Assembly (NCBI GenBank): GCA_033439265.1
Contig: JAVTVX010000027.1
Location: 2,123,001 to 2,187,000, forward strand
Source of the DNA: Dillenia suffruticosa
Lineage: Eukaryota > Streptophyta > Magnoliopsida > Dilleniales > Dilleniaceae
DNA length: 64,000 nt
Reading direction: 5' to 3'
Shown here one piece after another: positions 12,421 through 25,149 of the stretch (the first letter of the stretch is position 1; each line of letters opens with the position of its first letter). The notes beneath the pieces were generated by a model. That model was given only the letters and a program-made list of their open reading frames with translations, was not told the DNA's origin and did no database searches. The position numbers and the translations under genes are program-made.

Positions 12421-12930
12421 TTTGAGCGACTTCACGCGCCACCCGGGGGCCCACACGCGCCGCCGCTCGCCGGCGGTGCACTCCACGCGCCGCCGCGCGC
12501 CTCCACGCGCCGGCGGTGGGCCTCTACGCGCTGCCACGCGCCTCCACGCGCTGGCAGCAGTTAGGCTCACGCGCCAGACGCGCGGCGCGGCTCAGACGCG
12601 CTGCCACGCGCCAGGGCCGGCTCGGCTCACGCGCGCCCCAGTCGCGGCGCGCGGCTCACGCGCTGTCACGCGCTGAGCCGCGTTGAGCCGGGTTTTGACC
12701 GGGTTGGTCAACGGGGGTCAGGGTTGACCCGTTGACCCGGTCAACGGTCCGACCCTACCCGGTCGAGTCGGTGGCGGGTCGGTCCGGGTCAGGGTCCGAC
12801 CCGGCCGCTGACCCCCTGCCTGTTCACGCGCCAGTGTGGCGCGTGTACTACACGCGCCAGTCAGACGCGCCTTCTGGCGCGTGTGTCTCACGCGCCCGCG
12901 GGTCGGGGTCGGGTCTTCTTCGCCCGACGG
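12421..12930 (-). repeat. G+C-rich CACGCGCC-repeat block in the copia leader
   Basis: About 500 bp of very high G+C, built from irregular repeats of CACGCGCC and CCACGCGCY words and, nearer 12.75 kb, GACCCGG/GGGTCGG words. It lies in the element's untranslated leader between the primer-binding site and gag. The open frames in it are by-products of composition, since stop codons are rare in such sequence. The rest of the window is A/T-rich, so the block stands out sharply. Confidence 0.85.
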
Positions 12931-13449
12931 GTCCTGCGACGGGTTTTTCGACCCGTTTTCTGGAAAACACCAATCCGGCTGTTTTTTCTTGCATTTTTTC
13001 GACTGGGAAATATTTGTAGGTATCCTCCAAACATCCTACACTCGATTTTAGGAGGATTCAATCCCAAAAATTCTGGAAATCAACCACCCCAGTCGCGGCC
13101 CTCCGCGGCCATTCGGAAATCCCAGTTTCCGGCACCCAAAACTCACAATAAAAGACATAAAACAATAGATCTAGATGCAAGGAACACATTTATAATTTTT
13201 TCATGCATCGATCCGCCCTCTAAGGCCACAGATCTAAGGGTTTTATGTCCGTAGGGTCGCAAACTTCGACCGGACATTTCATGGCCCAAACATGCTCGGA
13301 AAATTAAACAAAAATTAGTTTTGTAATCCTTGGGCCATGGGTATTCCTACGGTGTTCTCGGATTCACGAAACTCATCCGTGATCCGGACCCCAAAATTTT
13401 AAACCCCAAAAAAATAATTCCGAAAATTATTAAATTAAATCCAACCACT

Positions 13450-13461
13450 GCTCTGATACCA
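13450..13461 (-). other. primer-binding site for initiator Met-tRNA
   Basis: On the minus strand the sequence is TGGTATCAGAGC, one base inside the 5' LTR. It is the standard copia primer-binding site, complementary to the 3' end of initiator methionine tRNA. Confidence 0.95.
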
Positions 13462-13462
13462 A

Positions 13463-13943
13463 TGTTGGAATTAATCGCGCATGCGGAAGCGAGAAATTAA
13501 ATGGATCGGAATTTTTGGGATAAATACCTCGATAGGGCGGTCTCCAAAATTCACCGTGTCGCGATATCCCTCGAACGGATCGCACGGTCGGATGGTGATC
13601 ACGCAATCGAACCACCACCTCAAATCCACGACGCCTCAAGCCTCGAGTTCGGTGAATCGTCTGACGATGGGAGATTTTCCTACGCGAAAATCTCCATCCC
13701 TCTCTCTATTTTCTCTCTCTAGAGAAGTGCAGAACCCTAGCCACCATAATCTCCTTCTCATGGCTGCTCTCCACACACAAGGTAGGAATCACTTTCTCAA
13801 ATTGAATCAAGAGAATAATGCCATTAGGGTTAAGTTTTGGGAGTTACCCAAAATGCATGGTTAATATTGGTAAGTAATAATGAGAGTTACCCCATTATCT
13901 CATTCTTACCAAAATGCCCCACAATGGGCATAAATAACCTACA
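13463..13943 (-). repeat. right LTR (5' LTR of the copia element)
   Basis: 481 bp, 99.2% identical to 6985-7465 with no gaps. This LTR would carry the element's promoter. It is followed by the right TTAAC target duplication at 13944-13948. Confidence 0.95.
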
Positions 13944-15755
13944 TTAACCATTAAAAATACACAACTTCATGATCATAAATTGATGTCGAAATTAAGTGAT
14001 TGGTATGAAAACTATTCTATGATTGCTATTCTATTAGTATATTATATAAAGGAGGGAGGTGGGGGGGGGGGGGGGAGAGAGAGAGTTTAAAATTTTGTAT
14101 TTGTATATAACATACCTTATGCTTTTTGGTATTTGTATAGTATTAACATATTTCTAAATTATGCTTTTTGGTTTTTTTTTTTTTTTTGGTTTTCTTATTC
14201 TTACGTAGCTTTTTTTTAGATCATGGTATTCCTTGAAATATATTTTCGGAAAATAGGAAATTCATTTTATAAAATTTTCTGCCTATGGAAATATTTTGTT
14301 TTCCATTATTCGGAAGGTTATTCCATTGGGTTCTCTTTTCTTACGAACTTTGAAAAAAATATATATCATTCAAGATATTTATCTCGCTTTTCCTTCACTT
14401 TTAGGAATTATTTTCCTAAATTTAATAGATTTTATGGAAATAAATAAATATAGTAAAATTTTGTTATTATTGTTTTATTTTCATCTTAAAAATTTTTGGC
14501 AATCGAACACAACTTAGGGCTATTACAATTATTTTTTCTTGAGGTACCCGTGGTTACTCAACCTTTTGACTAAGGACTCGAATTTGACTCGTAATTTGGA
14601 CACGTAGCAAGCTACATTGGGAGACTCCTCATCCTCTGAAGGGAGATCTCCAAATGGGTCGGTTTGGATTAATTGGAATGAAGTCTCAAACATTGGGAGA
14701 TCGTGGAACTGTCCCATGTAGACAAAAAAAATTATTTTCCTTGAGGTGTCAAATAATTTCTAGAATATTGTTTTACTATTTTTAAGTTCTAACTTCCATT
14801 TTGCTGGAATTCCAAAAAAGAAAAAGAAAAAAAGAAATTCATCTTAATGATCAATTTTTGGCAGCCACTTCAAATATAGAAAAGGGGTCATGGCCAGCAA
14901 GCATTTCTTATAATTATTTGCCAATAAACTTTCAACTCTCATTCCCCATTCAAAGGTTTGCAAAGACAATGTGTCACGTAACTCGTTAAATGTTGTTTGG
15001 GCATTTTAGTTATGCTGCCATGAATTTTCAAAAAAAGAAAATTATAAATACTTTTTCCTTTTTATTATATTTTTAGAATAAATCATCGTCATTCATTAAT
15101 AATTTTAACTAAATCTGGTTTAAATCAAGTTAAATTCTAAAAAAATAAAATTCTATTGATTTTTATTTTTATTATACACAAAATTAAAATTTAAAAATTT
15201 ATTTAAAAAGTTCGGATACACACAAGGATGTACAACCGGATCGGCAAACCGACCATGTCGTACCATACGAACCGAAAATAGTTTGGTTTCACATGAAATT
15301 CGCGCAATCTAGCTTTATTCTATGTTACTTGTTTAAAATGAGATTCATGAACCAACGTCTAAAATGTGAATTCCTGAAATTTGTCTGAATTTAGTAATTC
15401 CTTTAATTATTCTAAACATTCTTGCCTTCGCCGACCATAATGAAATTCATGCTCGAATTCAAGATTTCAACGACCCATTAATGTGCAATTTGCTATTAGT
15501 TTCTCAATTCAAGTTCTACAGACTAAAACTAGAATTACTAAAAATATTAAATTATTAAAGCGATTAAAATTTAATATAATAATTTTTTTTTGCGCAACAA
15601 ATTTAACACCAGTTTTTATTTACGGCCGAGATTAAAAATTTATATCAAGCGAATGAATATACATTTAAAATTATATTTTAAAAATGAATACAGTAATTTA
15701 TTAAAAAATAACAAGTTTTTAAAATTATAATTTGTAAAAATATATTATATATAAA

Positions 15756-15809
15756 ATCCAGGGTGACTTGTTACAAATTATATATAATTTGTAACAAGTC
15801 ACCCTGGAT
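15756..15809. repeat. perfect 54-bp palindrome without spacer
   Basis: Two 27-base arms, the left one starting ATCCAGGGTGACTTGTTAC, are exact reverse complements and meet at a central TA with no loop. Pairing stops at the next base on either side (A at 15755, G at 15810). The flanks are (TA)-rich on the left and poly-T on the right. No second copy was noticed in the window. Confidence 0.95.
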
Positions 15810-16684
15810 GTGATATATTTTTTTTTTCTTTTTTTGAGGTTTGATCATCGATAAAATCATATTATTCGAAATTGGTCAAATTGCCCATTAAAGATATCTT
15901 TGCTTTTGGCGCGCCATTTCATTGATAGCTTGCCATCGCCATACCTTAAATGTGGGTGAGCTGGGAAATATCTGTTTCTGATGGGGCCTGGAGAGGGCCT
16001 ATGCCTATGACTCCTTTTTTTTTTGTTTTTGTGAAACATGCCTATGACTCCATTAGTAGTGAAAATTGAGGGAAAAAGTTTTTTTGAGGTTACAACCATG
16101 TGAAGTGTACTCATTTGACATCGTGTCTCCTTCCTACTAAACTCCCCTGAGTGCAATCATCGGATCGGATCGGCTTGATTATAAATTTTAAATTCGAGAT
16201 ATAAAAATAAAAAAGTAGAATTTAAAAAAATCAATGTCATAAAAAGTCTCACAATAATTAATCTAGATTAATTGAAGCAATCCAGACAAATAAAAACCCA
16301 AAAAAAAAAAATCATATCTCCTTTCTTATTTCACCCGAATCTCTTTCATAATGCTAAGAGAGATTTTCCTCATTTAATACTACCACCAAGAAATCTTAAT
16401 GCTCCTTTTCATGATGAAGCAACAAAGTTTAGAAATCCAAGCATTCTTGGTGAGATACAACATAGAAATGGTTGACATCAATTGGGATTAGTTCGGCCTC
16501 AATTCAAGTAAATTTTGTTCTGTTCATTTTTTACTGAATTTTTTTTAAATTAAATTTGGTTCATACAGAACCCACATGAACGATGTGATTTGATTCATGA
16601 AATCATATGCATCAATATAATTAAAATTTTTAGACTAGATTCGCAAACTAAAAATAATAAAAATTCAAATATAAAATAAGATAA

Positions 16685-16825
16685 GATAACCATCAGTGAT
16701 CTTAAAATCGCGGGTTCAACTATGTTTGCTAAAAATGTAAGGAGAAGGCTGCAAACGTATATGTTCACCCTTCTCCTACCCCCACACTAAGTCAGACAGT
16801 ACTTTGTGCACCGAGTGAACCCTTT
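16685..16825 (+). repeat. decayed Au-like tRNA-derived SINE
   Basis: Contains CGCGGGTTCAACT, a tRNA B-box-like word, then GTAAGGAGAAGGCTGC, CACCCTTCTCCTACCCC and TTTGTGCACCGAGTGAACCCTTT. This is the block order of the widespread plant Au-type SINE, which has GGTAAGGCTGC, CCTTCCCCGGACCC, and GTGCACCGGG followed by CCCTTT. The match is from memory of the family and the boundaries are approximate. Confidence 0.6.
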
Positions 16826-19800
16826 AACCATTCATTATTAAAAATTAATATAATTAATATATATATAAATAATTCAATATCACAAGAAAACACTTTTAAA
16901 GTAAAATAAACTCAATTAATTTTATTACCTATTACACATTAAATTACAATATATATCTCAATCCGGACTCACTTATATTTAAGAAAAAGAATCTAGCCAA
17001 TGTATTATTGGTTTATAAATTTGACTCGTTGAGTTAATTGTTAAATCGAATTATGATTTGCTGATAAATTTGGTCATGTGGTAATGGGTCCTTCTTTCGA
17101 TCAATTTTTTTTTTTTTAAACTTGACCGACTTATATTTGGATTATATTAGGTTTGAATTCCATGGGATCATTTACGGGTTCTTTGGATCAATTTATTTTT
17201 TTTTGTTATACTGAAATTTAAATATGAAATTATCGGATTAAGAAAGAAAGATTGTAATCACTAAACTGTCCTCTTGGGAACTTCTTGGACCAATTTATGA
17301 CAATCAACATTTTTTGTCCACTTTGAAGAGAGTCAAAGGTCTATCATGTCGCGTTCTACATGTGTGCGAACTTTGTACTTGAAATAAAATAATAAAATTT
17401 TTCTCAAAGTTGTGTCACAAGATGTGTATATCTAACCCAACATTTTTGGGACTGCACATTTTGCACGTAGGAATAATACGAGAAGACATCAATCCTGACC
17501 GTAGGACCACAAGCGGACAGCCATAAATTAGGGTCATTCAAGATTTTCAAACTTGGTTAAATTTTACAGGGGAAAACATGACCTAGGACAGGGCCTACAC
17601 TCTTAACTAGGACACCTTCCTCTCTTCGTGTTCACTATATCCCTGTTATTATCTACAATAAGGTTTGCTATACCGAGGATAGAGCTAGACTGCCAAGAAA
17701 GACATCAAAAACGTTATCTCTTGCACATGCATGCGTGTGTTCTTGTTTTTTTATGTTCATAAAGCTACACATTACTATTTACAGGGTGTCGGCAATGGCT
17801 TTGGAAATTGTTGTGTACACACTTCTTTTGAAAACCCATATTTTAGTATTATCCTTCCTTAATTTACTGAGGGATTGTTAATGTCCTTTTCATATACATA
17901 CATATATATATATTTAAAAAATAAGTTGCCACGAAACTTTAGATTTGGTTAAGATCAATATAATCGTGTGAGTAATAATATTAAAAAAATCAAATGAATC
18001 GTTATACTATATAGCTGAATTTTATAAAGTTATTTTAATATATTTTAATCTTTTTATTTAATTTAAAATTATTCAAATTTGATCATTTTTAATTTTTCAC
18101 TAATATAAAATTTTATACTATTTAATTTTTAATTAATATTATCCTTATTATTATTTTGTTGGGAAAATGGGGTCAATAGATTATTTTTAATCAAAAATAA
18201 TTATTTTTATTGCCCAACTCTAATTCAGATTTAATTCATACACTGTTTCAAGGTATGTCGGGGTGGATGATACTGTTTCATATAAATAATGTCTAAATTC
18301 CAACCACTAATATATTGAAAACCCAAAACGATTAACCCAATTAATTAATTTTATTAATTAGGTTTAAAAATAATCTATGTTGGTAATAAAATGGGGAGTT
18401 AGAATCGAAATATTTATTTTTCTTGAACTCCTTACATTTTTAACTAAAATAAATATTTTTCTCAAAAAATAAAGAATTTGGAAAATAATGTTAAATTTTT
18501 ATATAAAGGGCATTAAAATTATCGTTTATTATCAATAATATCGATAATTTTTATATTAAAATTTCTTTCTAAACTTAATTATCTCTTAGCTTCACTTTGG
18601 AAAGGGTGTGATTTATTTATATGTATTTATCATTTATCTAAAAAAAATTATTAATATCTCCATTGTTTTCTTTAACGTCAAAAGGATGATTCATTAAATT
18701 GAATGAATTTCTTTTCTTTTATTTTTCATTTATCTAAAATTCTAATCCTTCTAAAAAATTATAATAATTTTAAAATACTTACGTCTCAAAACTCTTTATA
18801 ACTAAAAATAAATAAATATTAATTTTAGGTGCTATCACTTTTTTTTTTTCTTTTTCTTTTTTTGAATCCTTCATCCACTATTCTTCCAACAAAGGCATAT
18901 CTTTCTTTTTCCCCTTTGTTTCTACGTACATGGAAGTTGCCCATTCGATGAGAGTGGGCTAAGCAAAGGCGTATAAGCTTTACATTTACAGATTGGAGTA
19001 CTTGATGAAAGTTGTCATGCCAATTATATGAGCACAAGATGGTGATTCGTTTCATTTTCTTTATCAGCTGTTTTGGATGCTTTTCTTATGAAACAAAGCT
19101 CCCTGCGCTTTGCACTGTCTCTCATATTCATTGATTTATTTAATAAATTAGTGTTTTATGTTGCCGAGAAACATCACACTCTATCTGAATGATGTTACTT
19201 ATAAGTTAAGATTAGATAAAATTAAAATTAGTAGAGCTTTTATTAGAAAAATTCATCAAATATAATGATAATTTTTATTTTAATTAAACAATATTGTAAA
19301 TAAAAATAAAATAAAATGAGTTAACCAAATACGAATAAGCTGGCTCACATTCAAGAGGTTGAAAGGCGACAAATACTTTTAAACAAATGTGCATTAAAAG
19401 GTCAAATTCGTGTTTCATATGCAAATCTCTGCTAAGACTAAATTGAGTTCATTCCGGGACCCTTCAATGAGCTATTTTGAACGCTTCTTCCCCGGTGCTT
19501 TTAAAATCTAACCCATAAACAATTTGGTTAATTTATCGATTTATTAATTTATTCGTCAAACTTGTATTATTATGATATTATATATATAATTTATATATTA
19601 TATATTTTAAAACAAAATAAAATTTATATATTTTTATAAAAAAATAAATTTATTCTATCAACAACACATGAAAAAAAAAATGAATGAAATGGGAAAAGTC
19701 ACATATATCTTTTTTTTTTCTGGATCGATTTGAATAGATCACCGATTTTATTAATTTTTAATAATTTTGATTTGATTTGATTTCATTCGATTTAATAGTA

Positions 19801-19874
19801 AAAATCGAACCAATCAAACTGATTAAAATCAGTAGATCCGATCTGATTTTAAAAACACTACTCTTCCCCCTCAA

Positions 19875-20050
19875 ACAAAAAGATGCACCGACCCTTTGTT
19901 GATGTAGTAGGAAGGACACTAGCACTTTACATCAAGAATCGGGGTTTGAATCTTGGTAATGATAAAAACGACGTTGGGGGAGCTCCCTCCATATTGGAAT
20001 CCAACAGCAGCTCAGTCGAGATTAGTTGGAGTAAAGTTTTGGATACGTGG
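19875..20050 (+). repeat. tRNA-derived SINE, family S1 (least decayed copy)
   Basis: The head has GATGTAGTAGGAAGG (A-box-like) and GGGGTTTGAATCTTGG (B-box-like) about 30 bases apart. The body has GGGGGAGCTCCCTCC, GGAATCCAACAGCAGCTC, GATTAGTTGGAGTA and GTTTTGGATAC. The same body blocks recur in the other S1 copies, usually with G and C replaced by A and T. A 100-codon open frame overlapping this region is treated as chance. Confidence 0.6.
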
Positions 20051-20278
20051 CGATAAATCCAGGGACAAACAAAAACAAGAAGATGCGAGACGCAATTGCC
20101 ATACATGCCTAATAAAGAGTTATCACAACTGCCCTTTGGTGAGTCTCAAGGGCCGGGAAAAAATTCCTGTAAGGCCGAAAGCCTTTTGGTGGCGCATTTT
20201 TGTTCTTATCTCCATGTGTGATGCTCGTGCTCATGCGATGACTAATAAAGTATGAGTTTGTGTTTGTTCTTTAAGGTC

Positions 20279-20284
<6 letters not shown>

Positions 20285-20322
<38 letters not shown>
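20285..20322. repeat. (AG)n microsatellite
   Basis: About 19 perfect AG repeats; no gene adjoins it. Confidence 0.95.
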
Positions 20323-20324
<2 letters not shown>

Positions 20325-21174
20325 TATTGACATTTCCCGGTTAGTATTGAAAGAGTTAGAAGATTATAGGATTAATCACATGTTTATTGAAATTATTGGG
20401 CCAATATATTAATCTATTTGGAAAAAAAGATCAATACAATACATGTCATGCTAAGACTCTTTTTAGATCAGGACTACCGCAACAATTGATTTTAAAAATA
20501 ATTGATATACCTAACAATGATTTTGCAAAACCATATCAATTGTACAAGTCACAATGCCGAAGTCAAGATCAGATTTTAATTTCAATAAAAAATATTAAAG
20601 AAAGTTATTTTCATGGAAAAAATTAATTTTTTTTTTCTTTTGTAAAATTATATGTTTTCTATAAATTTCTTTTTATTCTTATCATAAAATAAAATTAAGA
20701 TAAGATAAGATAAATCGAAACTATTAAAGATGAAAATGTTTAGTACATTGATCAAGTTGAACCGATTAAGGAATCGATTCCTCGGATAATTCCTTGTCGT
20801 ACAAACAAATGCCAGCCTAGAATGGTTGTCTAAACTTCCATAGATTTTTATTTGTCCACCAAATTTACGAATATTTAAAGTACAATTTTTTTCTTTTTCT
20901 AATTGTGTGGTAAAGGGTTTTTGATTTTTAGTCGACAGTTTATTTTTCGAGTCAATATACTGAGTTTAACGAATTATGAAGAAATTTTTTCCTATAAACT
21001 CATAGCAATTTTAAACTCAAAATCTCGGTACTTAGTAAAAACTTGATGAGTGCTTCCAATGATTTAATCTGAACTAAGAGATGTGATATCAATAAAAAAA
21101 AAAGAACAAAATGTAATTTTCCAATTTAAAATATTTTAAATATGAAAGCATATTTGGACATTCTTCACCGACAC

Positions 21175-21305
21175 ACAGTTGGTCTAGTGACTATGGGTTC
21201 GAAACTTGGATATAAGAAGGATTACTTTAGAAGAGCTCTTCTGAAATTAGACCTACTAATACTTGAACAGAATTAATCAAACTCTGGATATCGAGCAGGT
21301 GATAA
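21175..21305 (+). repeat. tRNA-derived SINE, family S1
   Basis: The head TTGGTCTAGTGACTATGGGTTCGAAACTTGG includes an A-box-like TCTAGTG and a clear B box, GGGTTCGAAAC. The body follows with GAAGAGCTCTTCTGAAATTAG, AATTAATCA and CTCTGGATATC, the S1 block order. The head is short, so the A box may be deleted in part. Confidence 0.6.
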
Positions 21306-23011
21306 AATATATATATTGGGCATTCTTCTATTTGGACCCCTTCCTCTCAAAGTGATTTGGGCTTGAATAAGACCAATGTCTCTCACCTCACCCAGATGGG
21401 CTGGCTTAGCTTTGGACTCCAGATCAGGCCACAGAATTTGGTTGATTCAAATCAAATTATCATTTTGGGCAATCAACAAGTATCATATTTTGAAGTCCTT
21501 GGATCTCAATGGCTCAACATCTTGATCTGCTTCACCTATAGGTTCTCTTCCTCATGCTCGGGGAGTATTTGGGTGCATCCTAAGTGCGTCTAGCCCATAA
21601 ATAGTTATTTGTGAAAAATTTTAACTTTTCTTTTTTTTTTTTTGGGTACAGATTTTAACTTTTCAATTATTAAAGTTTTATATTATTGACAAATTTAAGG
21701 AATTTTATAGCGAAATTTTTAGTTTATTATACAAAACCATATTTTTACTACTTCGCTCTAATTAATAAATGTGAGGTGAAAAAAAGTATTTTCAATTACA
21801 ACCTTTTTTTAATATATTCATTGATATTAAGGTTAACCCAAAGAACTCATTTCTCGATTTAAAAAAAAAAAAAGAAAAAGTTTCTATTTCTCTACGAAAA
21901 TATAAAAGATCGTTATTCGCAATTGTATAATTTCTTTTCCCTAAAGGAAAGTTGTTAGTATAGTTATTTTTCTTAAAAAAAAAAAAATTGTATGAAAAAA
22001 TCGCCGCAGTAAAATATTCAAGTTAATTCTCAATGATTACGCGTTTTGCTAACGTAAATTAACATTGTACGAGGAAATGATGACTCCTCCCGCCGTCACA
22101 CTTGACAATCACATGATTCCCACTATTTTAGATTTTTTTTTTTCTTTTTTCTCAACTTGGTGGCCGGTCTGTGGGTCTTCCTATTGACCTTTGACTTCGA
22201 CCCCTACCCATAACCGACCTTTCACATATTTGTAACGGAAATTTATAATTTATTTTTTTTTTTTGCAATTTTTGAATTTTATTGTTTTTATTATTTAGTA
22301 CAAATTTACGATATACATACAAAAAAGCTCTTTGAATAATTTTAACATATTTTAATTTGACTCAACTTATTTATATTCTATTTTATTTTATTGGAACATT
22401 TTGAATTAAAGTAAAAAAATTTAATAAAGTAGAATTTTGTGAGTAAAAGTTAATTTTTTTAATTAAACTATATTAATCATTTTTCAATAATCAAATTTTT
22501 ATTAAAAAACTAAGGATAAGATATAGGCAAAAGCTTTACTTGACTCTACAGCTCAAAAAATATTATGGGAAGGAGGGGAAGGAGGTGGATTATTATATTG
22601 AATTCGACCCATTTATTCTTCGACTTATTTGTAATTTTAATTATTTTATGAAATTATATAATTGGAATATAAAGAACTTGAAATGGTATTTTTTTTAATA
22701 AAAGGAAAAATGAAAGGATGTTTGATTAAACGGAATAAGAATCGAGAATCAAATTTAAATCCATATAAATCGGTTAAATTAGTAGAATAAAAATTGAGAT
22801 TTGAGAATAGAGCCAAGGTTTATGAAACAACGATAACAAATTGAGTATTAATTTCAATATTTGATATTGGTCATTCGAGGGATAAATTTGAAAAATATAA
22901 AAAAACGAATGAATGAAAAAAAAAAGTATATATATATATATATAAAAATAAAATAAAATGAAATGAAAAGAAAGAGAAAAAGAAAAATAGATAAATAAAT
23001 CAATAGAAAAA

Positions 23012-23850
23012 AATCTAAAATATATTAGTTTAATTTGTACGGATTCTGTTACGTCATTTATTTCTATCCAAAACCATTTTCTTTTCTAAACCCTTAATTT
23101 TCATATTTTTACGGATAACTTGTATTCAAATTTTTAACGATATATCTCTACGTTTTACTAAATCTCTTATATTTAAGTTATCAATCTTTCTAATCGGTGT
23201 ATTTTTGGGTTTTTTTTGTACATGGCCGAATCACATTATACAACATTCTCTCATATTATCCATAATTGAATTAACTCTTAATTTATTATGAATTTTTTCA
23301 TTTCTAATTCTATTTTGTCTAGTTTTTCCATATATCTATTTAAATATTTTCATTTCTGTTACAATTATCTTTTATTTTTTTTATTGTTTAATAGTCCAGT
23401 ATTTAGTATCATACAATAGTGTATGTTTAATCGCGATTCTATAGAACTTTTCTTTCAAATGCAATAGTATCGTGCGATCGTAAAAAATTCTGAATATTTT
23501 TCTCCATTTCATCCGATTCACTTGGATTTTATGTTTCACATCTCCATCTATATTGTTATCATTTTGAATAATAGAATCTATATATCTAAATCATTTACTT
23601 TTAGATACATTTTGCTCATTTAATCTGATCGTTTTTTTATCATTCCGATAATTGTCGTTAAATCTATATCTTATATATTCGGTTTTCGATCTATTCAATC
23701 TAAACTCTTTGGTTTCGGTGTAAGTTTTTATAACTCTAGTTTAACACTAATATTTTTTCTAATTTTATCAACTAACACTATATCATCTGCGATAAATATA
23801 TACTATGGTATTTTATTATGGATATTTTTTATGATTTCATTTATTAGATA
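23012..23850 (-). pseudogene. LINE (non-LTR) reverse transcriptase remnant
   Basis: Minus-strand translation gives NEIIKNIHNKIP-stop-YIFIADDIVLVDKIR, which contains the ADD catalytic box of reverse transcriptase. After a frameshift it continues with EFRLNRSKTEYI, DGDVKHKIQVNRMKWRK and KEKFYRIAIKHTLLYDTKYWT, the order seen in the C-terminal part of a common plant LINE ORF2. It ends in a DNMREC...FGHVQKKPKNTPIRK segment. Several conserved Trp codons are now stops (TGG to TAG, TGA or TAA). The 3' end ACTAATATATTTTAGAT also ends the LINE copy at 62.6 kb. Confidence 0.85.
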
Positions 23851-24150
23851 ATTTTTTCAAATCTAATTTTGGTTTTCAAATACGGACCAAACGTCAATTT
23901 TCTTAAAGAAAAATAATTCGCTCGCCCCATTGAGCCTTAACTACTAAACCGCAGCAAAAAAGCATACGATGTTGTCTAAGCTAAAAAAAGTTTATGGAAT
24001 GATTTCCGAATGCGTCTCACCTCTGTAAATGTCATGACTAGTACTACTGTATTCTATATAATAGACAAATATCATAGATACCAAACTTATTATACAGAAT
24101 TTCCAAGTCTTAGTCCAATTGCAAACAAGGCGACCCTTAATGATTTTTTG

Positions 24151-24151
<1 letters not shown>

Positions 24152-24179
<28 letters not shown>
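24152..24179. repeat. (CT)n microsatellite
   Basis: About 14 CT repeats in gene-poor DNA. Confidence 0.95.
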
Positions 24180-24181
<2 letters not shown>

Positions 24182-25149
24182 GCACAACGGGTCGTGCTCT
24201 TCTAGCTTCACCAACGGATGAAAAGTTTTCTTGCTGGTGTTGTCACACTCCTGTCTTCCACAAAGAATTAAGGTCAAGAGATTTTAATATATCATATTTA
24301 AATTCATATTTATCTAATACATATTAATATTTTTAATTAAAATTAAAAAATTGGAAAAAAAATGTAAAATTATAATAATAGAACTCAGTATTTTATTAAG
24401 AAGAATAAATTTATTTTTATATTAATAATTTTTATACCAAAATTTTCCTTAATTTTTTGAATGGTAAAGCACTCCTGCTACCGTTTGTCACCATTATTGA
24501 TTTGGCGGGTTCTGCGGTGTTGAATGGACCACCCAACTTTCTTGACAAGACATCCGAATATTCCTCGCTAAGGGAAGCTTGATCCTGTGGTGTGTAATTA
24601 GATCCTCCCACGTTCGATTTGACAAATCAACCAAGTACAATGCTATAGAAGGGAAAAAAAATCTCCGACATCCATCGCATCTCTTCATACCCTAATTTCA
24701 ATTAATTTAACACAAAAATATATCTAAAGTTCAATTTTTATTTGATACACATAATTTATAGGGTTTTGCAGGGACGAACAAAGGGTTATTTGATGTACAT
24801 AATAAGGAGAGGCCACAATGTCAAATGTTTGTTCGGACTTCAGGAAATAAAAATCTTTGTGAAGATCAAAAGGCTTTAAGTAGGTATAATACCAACCTTG
24901 CCTTTCCTTGCGAGCCATCATTTATGGTTTTCTATTCCCACAAAACCGGAGCTACCAAACTCCCATTCAGACATAATTCCAGCTGCCCCCACTAGGACAC
25001 TGAGATTAAAATGAGTAACATATTACTTAATTAGCAAAACGAAAATAAAAAATGAGGAACAATATATATTTTTTTTAATAATGGGAGTGTGGATAATGCA
25101 GGAACCAGATTGTAGTGATGCATCAAATTCTAATGGGGTTAGAATGATT

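Larger units (their letters stand above)
6985..13943 (-). mobile_element. full-length Ty1/copia LTR retrotransposon, coding-dead
   Basis: Complete 6959-bp element on the minus strand. It has two 481-bp LTRs bounded by TG...CA, a 5-bp target duplication, an initiator-Met tRNA primer-binding site next to the right (5') LTR and a polypurine tract next to the left (3') LTR. Minus-strand domain remnants run gag (about 11.6-11.96 kb), gag-pre-integrase (10.8-10.98 kb), reverse transcriptase (9.7-9.9 kb), RNase H tail (8.62-8.82 kb); integrase before RT is the copia order. No minus-strand open frame inside exceeds about 80 codons, so Gag-Pol cannot be made. The LTRs differ at only 4 of 481 positions, so insertion is recent although the interior is badly decayed. 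It lies 300 bases downstream of the MCU stop codon. Confidence 0.95.

Noticed and set aside
12331-13254. Frames of 60-123 codons in the G+C-rich block
   Set aside because: Open by composition within the copia leader; no recognised protein.
16170-16290. Possible further S1 SINE copy
   Set aside because: Some blocks (AAATTCGAGATATAAAAAT, GATTAATTGAAG) fit, but the order is incomplete and A/T-rich chance similarity cannot be excluded.
16750-16790. Possible tRNA genes at the SINE heads (16.7, 19.9, 21.2, 31.3, 50.6 and 60.1 kb)
   Set aside because: They have B-box-like words, but no cloverleaf with paired acceptor and anticodon stems could be drawn; SINE heads explain them.
18170-18470. Possible inverted-repeat element
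   Set aside because: Words such as GTCAATAGATTATTTTTAA and AATAATCTATGTTGGTAA suggested terminal repeats, but the arms did not align beyond short A/T-rich matches.
19953-20255. 100-codon plus-strand frame
   Set aside because: Overlaps an S1 SINE copy and has no domain.
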